DNA of 11,379 nt. It comes from Pseudobutyrivibrio sp. GTDB taxonomy: Bacteria > Bacillota > Clostridia > Lachnospirales > Lachnospiraceae. A program made the position numbers and the translations under genes. Shown piece after piece: positions 1 through 5,266 of this stretch. Location: the NCBI GenBank assembly GCA_017557715.1, contig JAFYYE010000290.1, positions 1 through 11,379 of the forward strand. The letters run 5' to 3'. Within the stretch, counting starts at the first letter, position 1; every line of letters begins with the position of its first letter. Below the pieces are notes generated by a model. That model was not told the origin of the DNA. It ran no database searches and saw only the letters and a list, made by a program, of their open reading frames with translations.

Positions 1-327
1 AGCAAGGTAATCCTGCTGCATATTATCTTCTAGAACAAGGTCATAAATTGTTTCCCCATCTATAAACTCTTTTACAATGCGCTCATTATCCACATCTACA
101 TCAAGCATTGCTGGCATCTTTATACCTATGGCCGATAGTCTTTTATAATCATCTATTTCAGACTGAATTTTGTTCCCAAACTGATAATACGAACATGGTT
201 CATGATGAATCTGTTTTACAACATATTGCTTGCCATCTTTTTCTGCTAGATATGAATATCCACCTTTGCCCTTTCCTAAAAGCTTTTTGATTTCATATTC
301 AGTTCCATTTACACTAAGCTTCTCCAT
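1..327 (-). CDS. Protein-kinase-like protein, N-terminal lobe only (runs off the left edge)
   Basis: The 109 visible residues form the N-lobe of a eukaryotic-type protein kinase fold. A glycine-rich loop GKGKGGYSY lies at 18-26, the ATP-anchoring lysine in VVKQI at 38, a likely helix-C glutamate near 57 (QSEIDDYKRL), and a hinge-like segment IVKEFIDGETIYDLV at 84-98. The catalytic HxD and DFG-type motifs would lie beyond base 1, so activity cannot be judged. From memory, a compact kinase-like family of this type occurs in Lachnospiraceae and is usually annotated as Ser/Thr kinase. I chose the ATG at 327 because GGGAG sits nine bases before it. An in-frame ATG at 351 shares its A with the preceding gene's TAA and would add eight residues (MTSWEITR). 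Either start makes it the distal partner of the 35-residue membrane protein and DUF3795 gene. Substrate is unknown. Confidence 0.75.
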   Translation of the reverse strand, partial: MEKLSVNGTEYEIKKLLGKGKGGYSYLAEKDGKQYVVKQIHHEPCSYYQFGNKIQSEIDDYKRLSAIGIKMPAMLDVDVDNERIVKEFIDGETIYDLVLEDNMQQDYLA

Positions 328-350
328 TCTAGTAATCTCCCAACTAGTCA

Positions 351-458
351 TTACTTCTTCATCTTTTTAACAAATCTAAGAATCAGCGCTATTATTACAA
401 TCCATAATGCAATGTTACCAATTGTCCATAATATATTTATCCAATTTATAGCTATCAT
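351..458 (-). CDS. Small single-helix membrane protein, 35 aa, unknown function
   Basis: This short gene encodes a peptide starting MIAINWINIL and ending RFVKKMKK. One hydrophobic helix spans residues 4-28, with four Trp/Asn-type interface residues in its first half and a strongly basic tail of five Lys/Arg among the last eight. The basic tail predicts a cytoplasmic C-terminus under the positive-inside rule. Reality is supported by gene packing: AGGTAG, formed by the stop region of the upstream DUF3795 gene, lies seven to eight bases before the ATG. Only four bases separate the two genes, and the TAA stop overlaps an in-frame ATG of the kinase gene as TAATG. It may anchor or regulate the kinase, but that is inference from position. 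No family is recognised. The alternative is a chance hydrophobic ORF in A/T-rich DNA. Confidence 0.6.
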   Translation of the reverse strand: MIAINWINILWTIGNIALWIVIIALILRFVKKMKK

Positions 459-462
459 ATAT

Positions 463-849
463 CTACCTCAAATTCTCTTCCTTTTCAAAAAATGCTTTCT
501 TCAACTGCTGATACTCTTCCTCTGTGCATACTTCACGACACTTAGGTTCAAAAGATTTTGTAACCTCAAAACATTCTCGCATATTATCGCAGGGATACTC
601 AGAACACTCAGAACAAGTTTTAATGCCTCTATCCTCGCAGCATTTCACCACATGATATCTGCACCAGTTTTCTGGTTTACAGCCTGTGCAACTAATTTCT
701 TCATTAGAAACCACATGGTCACGATATCCAATCTTCATCCAAAGTTCTGCCGTATGCCGTAATTCATCGTCGGTCTTCTCATAAGGATGCGCCACATATC
801 TAGGACATGCTGCGCAATCATTTCCACAAGCTGCTATAATTTTACTCAT
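463..849 (-). CDS. DUF3795 family cysteine-rich protein
   Basis: This is a 128-residue soluble protein with fourteen cysteines, in a pattern I recognise as DUF3795. It has CGNDCAAC at 8-15, CTGC at 54-57, an NWC..HVVKCC block at 62-71, CSEC at 79-82 and the YPC motif at 85-87, plus C93, C104 and C108. The spacing suggests bound metal, zinc or an iron-sulfur cluster, but no biochemical role is established for the family to my knowledge. The start at 849 is supported by GTGGGGA four to five bases upstream. The gene follows the phosphatase-HAD gene by 42 bp and precedes the 35-residue membrane protein by four, so it likely shares an mRNA with both. Length matches complete DUF3795 members and nothing appears missing. 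Confidence 0.85.
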   Translation of the reverse strand: MSKIIAACGNDCAACPRYVAHPYEKTDDELRHTAELWMKIGYRDHVVSNEEISCTGCKPENWCRYHVVKCCEDRGIKTCSECSEYPCDNMRECFEVTKSFEPKCREVCTEEEYQQLKKAFFEKEENLR

Positions 850-891
850 TTTATCCCCACTCTACACACACAATTATGCTCCACAGTCACA

Positions 892-1926
892 TTAGCCTAA
901 TAATAGATTCAGAGCTTTCTCAACATCATTCTCTGTAAGCCCAACCTCCGCGTCTGTCATAACCTGATGGCTTGCAATCTCACTATTATGAAGATCTAAA
1001 TCATCAATAACCAACCAATTATCAGTAGGATTGTCTTTTAGCCACTGAAGAATCTCGCCAGCTTTAACAAGACTGAATTTCTTAGCTTTTCTGATTTCTT
1101 CTGTAGTTAAATCCGGAGTTACTCCCGAAATAAACACCCCTTCTTTTTCCATGACATCTGCAAAAAATTTTGCCTCAGCCCTATTAGGTTTCATTTCATC
1201 ATCAAACCAAAATCTCCATCCAGAATGAAGAATCACCTTAGCATCAGTCTTTTTAACAAGCTTTGAAAATAGTTTAACCGAATCAACATCCACATATTTC
1301 CCCTCACTTATTTCACGCTGATGCTCATTATCCCAAAACTTAGAATTCAGCACTCCGTCCACATCAAGGAAAATAACATTTCTATTTAACGATACTATTT
1401 CCGCATGCTCTGTTTTAAAATGTACTTCTTTATTGGTGTATTTAACCCCTTCCTCTATGCATCTAATAATATTAATTACCCCGGCATGAGTAACTAAAAG
1501 TACATTGCCGTCTAAAGCTTCTGTGCTTACTTTAAACTTACCCCATGCTTCTTCGATTCGATTATAAAAATCCATTGGGCTTTCTCCATTTGGATATTTC
1601 TGCTCCCAATCTAATGAAGCATAATAAAGCCCCGGATATTCCTTCTGAAATCTTTCCTTAGGCATACCTGCCAAATCGCCATTGTTTGTCTCTCTAAACT
1701 CTTTAAGATAAGTAACCGGTATACCTAAATGTTTTGAAGTAATATCTGCAGTATCTTTAGCTCGCTGTAAATCACTGGCAAATATATGCTTTATATTATT
1801 GGGATTTCCTTCAAAAGTCTCGCAAGCTCTTTCAACCTGTTCTCTTCCTTTCACCGAAAGCCCCGCATCGCTCCAGCCACCCAGTCTTGTATTATCGTCT
1901 TCACCATGTCGCATTAAAAATATCAT
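892..1926 (-). CDS. Two-domain phosphatase: histidine phosphatase fused to a HAD (SAK-type) domain
   Basis: The N-terminal domain (about 1-180) is a phosphoglycerate-mutase-type histidine phosphatase. It has the phospho-acceptor RHGE at 6-9, SDLQRAKDTA near 51-60, the catalytic Glu region FRETNNGDL near 77-85, and the second histidine in VTHAG at 147. The C-terminal domain (about 184-344) is HAD-like: FLDVDGVLN with nucleophile D188 and D190, a motif II serine in ILHSGWR at 235, and a WLVIDDLD acidic motif at 304-311. The LDVDGVLN / HSGWR / VIDD / late GLT pattern resembles the HAD family named for Swiss Army Knife RNA-repair proteins; this is recognition from memory. The substrate is unknown. 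The start is the ATG at 1926, overlapping the previous TGA as TGATG with GGGAG seven bases upstream. A GTG one codon earlier is less likely. Confidence 0.82.
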   Translation of the reverse strand: MIFLMRHGEDDNTRLGGWSDAGLSVKGREQVERACETFEGNPNNIKHIFASDLQRAKDTADITSKHLGIPVTYLKEFRETNNGDLAGMPKERFQKEYPGLYYASLDWEQKYPNGESPMDFYNRIEEAWGKFKVSTEALDGNVLLVTHAGVINIIRCIEEGVKYTNKEVHFKTEHAEIVSLNRNVIFLDVDGVLNSKFWDNEHQREISEGKYVDVDSVKLFSKLVKKTDAKVILHSGWRFWFDDEMKPNRAEAKFFADVMEKEGVFISGVTPDLTTEEIRKAKKFSLVKAGEILQWLKDNPTDNWLVIDDLDLHNSEIASHQVMTDAEVGLTENDVEKALNLLLG

Positions 1927-2252
1927 CACTTTTCTCCCAATCCCACTTTTCTTATCTCATCTAGCTGTTCTGCTGTAAGTGCGCCTGATTGATAAAGTCT
2001 AAGATATTCGTTCTCGATTGATGAATCAAAAATCAGAAGGTCATCTGTATTGATGGTGACCTTTACTCCATTTTCAACAAGTATCTTAATCGGATGTGTC
2101 CCATAATCTTTTGCAAATCCTAGCATCACATTGCTGCTTGGACAGACATTCAACTGTATCTGATTATCCGCAAGAAATCTCATGATTTCATTCGATGCCA
2201 CTGCATTGATTCCATGATGAACCTCAGCTAATCCTAGCACCTCTACAACCAA
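1926..2252 (-). pseudogene. add: 3' remnant of an adenosine deaminase gene
   Basis: The reading frame matches only the C-terminal third of adenosine deaminase. VHHGINAV corresponds to the family's HG motif after the catalytic glutamate, CPSSNVMLG to the conserved CP(T/S)SN, and VTINTDDLLIF to the metal-binding TDDP segment. The N-terminal part with the HxH zinc ligands, the substrate loop and the catalytic Glu is absent. The visible product would be about 108 residues against roughly 330-350 for a whole enzyme, so it cannot form the active site. The frame opens with a TTG immediately after an in-frame TGA, and homology starts where the zinc-ribbon gene ends, as expected of a deletion joint. 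It may still be translated (GGGGA precedes the TTG) and couples through TGATG to the phosphatase gene. Confidence 0.75.
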
Positions 2253-2512
2253 TCATAATCCCCACCAGCCACAGCAAGCGAAAGCAGCGCATCCATTCGC
2301 GCCACTTCTTCCTCTCCTTGCACTACTGAGATGAGCTTGGCTGTCTCTGTAGCCACTGGCATTTCCTCATCTGGTCCAATTTCCATGTTGGGCTGCTCGC
2401 CGCAATATGGGCAAACCAAGCTTGGACCTACCTGTATTGATAAAAATCTATTTGCACACTCCTTACACTCATAAAATCCTGCAAGAGTTGTTCCATCTGG
2501 TACATAATACAT
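2243..2512 (-). CDS. Small zinc-ribbon protein, hypothetical
   Basis: This 89-residue protein has two cysteine pairs, CKEC at 16-19 and CPYC at 34-37, spaced like a rubredoxin-type zinc ribbon. An acidic linker (GPDEEMP, 46-52) and a short helical tail ending GGDYDWL follow. I do not recognise a named family, but the general form is common among uncharacterised Lachnospiraceae proteins. Such ribbons can bind nucleic acid or protein, and nothing here decides between them. The ATG at 2512 is preceded by AAGGAA at good spacing. It is the first gene of the minus-strand set and diverges from the traX-like gene across 202 bp. Its stop overlaps the start of the adenosine deaminase remnant by ten bases. 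The ending looks natural, but the joint lies close enough that a few terminal residues could have changed. Confidence 0.65.
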   Translation of the reverse strand: MYYVPDGTTLAGFYECKECANRFLSIQVGPSLVCPYCGEQPNMEIGPDEEMPVATETAKLISVVQGEEEVARMDALLSLAVAGGDYDWL

Positions 2513-2555
2513 AAAATAATTCCTTTCTTATCATCCCCAAAATCTCTTTTCATCT

Positions 2556-2561
2556 ACTATA
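2556..2561 (-). promoter_or_regulatory. Possible -10 element for the minus-strand set
   Basis: On the minus strand TATAGT stands about 44 bp before the zinc-ribbon start codon. The hexamer 17 bp upstream is a run of T with only weak -35 resemblance. This is the best candidate in the divergent gap, but the evidence is thin. Confidence 0.3.
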
Positions 2562-2608
2562 TCGTTTTTCTGTATATTAAAAAAGAACTTTTATTAATTT
2601 CTATTTTT

Positions 2609-2636
2609 TTGAATATCCTTATAAATTCCTTATAAT
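2609..2636 (+). promoter_or_regulatory. Sigma-A-type promoter for the traX-like/response regulator operon
   Basis: TTGAAT at 2609-2614 and a perfect TATAAT at 2631-2636 are separated by 16 bp, close to the vegetative consensus. The start site would be near 2643, giving a leader of about 70 bases. AGGAGG at 2701-2706 lies eight bases before the ATG. The spacer and -10 are overlapped by a tandem repeat annotated separately. Confidence 0.65.
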
Positions 2637-2638
2637 TA
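2617..2638 (+). repeat. 11-bp tandem repeat across the promoter spacer and -10
   Basis: CCTTATAA occurs at 2617-2624 and 2628-2635, an 11-bp period that continues as CCTTATAAATT then CCTTATAATTA. OmpR/PhoB-type regulators commonly bind direct repeats with this one-turn spacing, and the operon encodes such a regulator. Autoregulation is therefore possible. In so A/T-rich a region the repeat could also be chance. Confidence 0.4.
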
Positions 2639-2714
2639 CCTGATATCCTTCTAACCATAGACGAAAGAAATGCAGAAAACAAAGGCATTACGCCTTATAT
2701 AGGAGGAAATCAAA

Positions 2715-3575
2715 ATGAAAAACTTACTTAAAAACGGTCTCACAGGCTTTGATCTTAAGTACATGGCCCTTATATTTATGGTGCTCGACCACATTCACTA
2801 CTTCTTCGAATTCACAGGCAAGGTACCAATTTGGTTCTCATGGCTCGGCAGACTGGCAGCTCCACTTTTCCTGTTCTGCCTCATAGAAGGCTTCACCCAC
2901 ACCCATGACAGAAAGCGCTATTTTCTCAAAATTTACTCTATCTCAATAATCATGGGTCTCATACAATTTGGCTTCTACAATGTACTTCACTTTGCAGTCA
3001 GAGGCGATGGCTTCTTTCCTCTAAATGCCATGCTCTCAAGCTTTACAGTACTTCTAGTAGTACTCATGGGAATTGACTGGATTAGACAGAAGAAATATTT
3101 AATTGGAATCCCAGCAGTGGTAATCCCAGTTATATTACCTTATGTCGTTGGCCCCCTTGTATATACGCCACTTATAAATGCAGGTAACAACAACGCTCTT
3201 TTTTTTGTAAACCTAATCAACTTCACAATCCTTCCACTTCATAGCACAATTGTAGATGGAGGAACTCTTACACTTGTTGAAGGCATAATCCTATATCTGT
3301 TTAGCTTTTGCAAGAACAAGAACGCAAGAGTTTACGCATACATTATCTATGAGCTTGTAATCGGAATCGGACTTATGTCACTTGCTATGGGATCATTTGA
3401 TGTTCATGCACTTATATTTGAATCCTTTGAATGGATGTCGGTATTTTCATCTATATTCATGCTCTGCTATAATGGAGAGCGTGGCCATGGGAACTCAAGA
3501 TTCTTTTATATCTTTTACCCAGCCCACATCTACGTGTTATATGGCATATCTCTTATTGCCTATTCTTTATTTTAA
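2715..3575 (+). CDS. TraX family membrane protein (putative acyltransferase)
   Basis: This 286-residue polytopic membrane protein has about eight hydrophobic segments, at roughly 15-32, 45-60, 71-92, 106-120, 128-150, 160-178, 185-198, 208-226 and 262-285 (exact count uncertain). TraX hallmarks are visible: KYMALIFMVLDH with D25-H26, the GR-x-AAPLF segment at 45-52, EGF at 58-60, NGERG at 253-257 and FYPAHI at 267-272. F-plasmid TraX acetylates pilin, and Firmicute homologues are thought to acylate other surface substrates. The substrate here is unknown and no conjugation gene is nearby. AGGAGG eight bases before the ATG is an excellent ribosome site. The gene leads an operon with a response regulator 28 bp downstream, implying regulated envelope modification. 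Full length for the family. Confidence 0.85.
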   Translation: MKNLLKNGLTGFDLKYMALIFMVLDHIHYFFEFTGKVPIWFSWLGRLAAPLFLFCLIEGFTHTHDRKRYFLKIYSISIIMGLIQFGFYNVLHFAVRGDGFFPLNAMLSSFTVLLVVLMGIDWIRQKKYLIGIPAVVIPVILPYVVGPLVYTPLINAGNNNALFFVNLINFTILPLHSTIVDGGTLTLVEGIILYLFSFCKNKNARVYAYIIYELVIGIGLMSLAMGSFDVHALIFESFEWMSVFSSIFMLCYNGERGHGNSRFFYIFYPAHIYVLYGISLIAYSLF

Positions 3576-3603
3576 AAACTAACACCCTGTGGGGACGATT
3601 TTA

Positions 3604-4263
3604 ATGAAATTACTAGTTATCGATGACGAGAAAGACATACTAACATTAATAAAAAAGGCGCTGTCTTCAGATTATGAAGTGACAACAGTGCACAGGCCCT
3701 TTGAAGAGGTTCCAGCGAACCTGGTGGACTATGATCTCATGCTTATGGATGTGATGATGCCCGGCGAAGATGGGTATTCTCTTTTAAGCAGAATCCGTGA
3801 CAAGACAGATGCTCCAATCATCTTCCTAAGTGCCAAAGCTCTTGAGGAAGATGTTATCTATGGTCTGTCCATTGGCGCTGACGATTATATCAGAAAGCCC
3901 TTTGCCATCGCTGAGCTTAGGGCCAGAGTCGCCGCCCACATAAGGCGTAATAACCGTGAGCACAGCGCCTGCATCAAGGATGGAAATATCAGTATTTATC
4001 CTGACTCCAGACTTGTCCAGGTTGATGGAAAAGATTTATCTCTTACCAAGAGCGAATTTGATATCGCTATGCTCCTTGTGCTGAACAAGGGACAGGTCTT
4101 TTCCAAGGAACAGATTTACGAAAAGATTTATGGCTTTGATAAGTATGGCGATGTATCAGCGGTAACTGAACACATCAAAAATCTTAGAAGAAAGCTGTCT
4201 AATGCAGGAAATGTTATTGAAACAGTATGGGGAATAGGTTACAGATGGAAAAAAGAAGCATAA
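3604..4263 (+). CDS. OmpR/PhoB-family response regulator, LanR/VanR-like
   Basis: The 219-residue protein has a complete receiver domain (1-115): the acidic pair IDDE at 6-9, phospho-acceptor D49 in LMLMDVMMPGEDG, switch S76 in IIFLSAK, and K98 in RKPF. The winged-helix DNA-binding domain (about 127-219) ends in the conserved VWGIGYRW. The run from the AK at 77-78 through IGADDYIRKPF to RARVAAHIRR is typical of regulators like SpaR and NisR that control lantibiotic or cell-envelope genes. The ATG at 3604 is preferred over an in-frame GTG at 3589, because GGGGA lies eight bases before it. The gene follows the traX-like gene by 28 bp and overlaps the sensor kinase by 19. Its likely targets are its own operon and traX. 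As its kinase partner looks defective, it may depend on another phosphate donor. Confidence 0.9.
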   Translation: MKLLVIDDEKDILTLIKKALSSDYEVTTVHRPFEEVPANLVDYDLMLMDVMMPGEDGYSLLSRIRDKTDAPIIFLSAKALEEDVIYGLSIGADDYIRKPFAIAELRARVAAHIRRNNREHSACIKDGNISIYPDSRLVQVDGKDLSLTKSEFDIAMLLVLNKGQVFSKEQIYEKIYGFDKYGDVSAVTEHIKNLRRKLSNAGNVIETVWGIGYRWKKEA

Positions 4264-5099
4264 CTATAAGCCGCATGATCGGCACTTATATAGCAGTTGT
4301 CAGTGCGTTAATTGGATTTACTACTCTTGTTGCTATTATATTTTTTGCTTTCTTCCTTAATAGAGAAAGCTCTTTTGCCGCAGATAATGCAGAAAAAGCA
4401 GTGGAAGCCTGGATCTATGGTTGTCAGGAAAGTGGTGAGATAAACACAGCTCTTTTCCCAGAAGGGGCAGATATTATCGTGATTTCAGCTGATGGCGAAG
4501 AAAGCTTTGCGAAGGTGTCACATTCTAAGGAGAAGTCACTCCGTAAATTCGCCCAGGAGTCAAGTCCTGAGAATGGCAGAATGCTTAAAGGGCAGGATGT
4601 TTATCTGCGTCTGGATGCTGCCGATGAAAGCGCTTTTGTTCACTACTCAGTAAGTGTGCCTTATGAGTACCTAATTCTTTTTATCTTTGCCCTTACATAC
4701 CTGTTGGAAGTACTGATTCCAACTGTGGTTCTGGTCAAAAAGATTAAGAGTAGCCTTAGAAAAGTATTGGATTATACTGAGAGCCTCAAGAGACAAGACC
4801 TCAGCGTATCACCGATAAATACTGGCATCTACGAGCTGGATCAGATAAATGTTGCAACTGATGGCATGCGCAAAGAGCTTGTTGCCACCATGGAAGATAA
4901 ATGGAAAGAAGAACAGGATTCGAAGGCTCAGATGGCGCAGATTGCCCATGACCTCAAGACTCCTCTGACAGTCATCAGAGGAAACGCAGATCTTCTTATG
5001 GAGAAAGACTGCGATGATGAGTCCAAGGAAAGCATCGACGCCATAATTCGTAATTCTGAGAAAATAGCCTTGAGTGTTCTTGATATTCTGAAAATGTGA
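4245..5099 (+). pseudogene. Sensor histidine kinase truncated after the HisKA domain
   Basis: The 284-residue product has a transmembrane helix at about 11-38, an extracytoplasmic loop of about 100 residues, a second helix at about 142-165, a HAMP-like linker, and a HisKA domain with phospho-acceptor H235 in IAHDLKTPLTVIRGNADLL. It stops at ILKM, at the end of the second dimerisation helix. The whole HATPase domain (N, G1, F and G2 boxes, about 150-180 residues) is missing and is not encoded downstream in any frame. It is therefore annotated as broken: it can dimerise and perhaps be phosphorylated, but cannot autophosphorylate. The ATG at 4245 overlaps the regulator gene, and an earlier in-frame ATG at 4227 is less likely. 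A few codons at 5129-5155 may be the remnant of the lost 3' end. Confidence 0.75.
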
Positions 5100-5266
5100 G
5101 CTCTTAATCACAAGAAATCATTGATGCCATGCCTACATTTGAAATAAGTAGTTAATATAATTATAGACTTTTTTATTCATAACCTAGTTTTTAGTAGGTC
5201 ATAAATTATCCTCAATTTTGTTGTATTATCACCATATACAATTATGTCCAAGGATGAAATCAACCT

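Noticed and set aside
1..2512. Reading the minus-strand set as an RNA-repair or antiphage defence island
   Set aside because: Only one domain hints at RNA repair. There is no ligase, toxin, nuclease or mobile gene, and the neighbours have ordinary or unknown roles.
2682..2696. Hairpin AAGGC-ATTAC-GCCTT just before the traX-like ribosome site
   Set aside because: A five-pair stem is weak, it does not cover AGGAGG, and no riboswitch core accompanies it.
2715..3575. TraX as evidence of a conjugative element
   Set aside because: No pilin, relaxase, coupling protein or attachment repeats are present; TraX-family genes are common on Firmicute chromosomes.
3584..3595. CCC-TGT-GGG inverted repeat touching the response regulator ribosome site
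   Set aside because: Three base pairs are too few to hide the site; likely chance.
4809..5111. Minus-strand open frame inside the sensor kinase gene
   Set aside because: It lies opposite clear HisKA coding sequence, has no recognisable domain and no ribosome site.
5182..5199. ACCTA...TAGGT inverted repeat after the sensor kinase, as a terminator or operator
   Set aside because: Short A/T-rich stem without a following T run, and no known operator resemblance.
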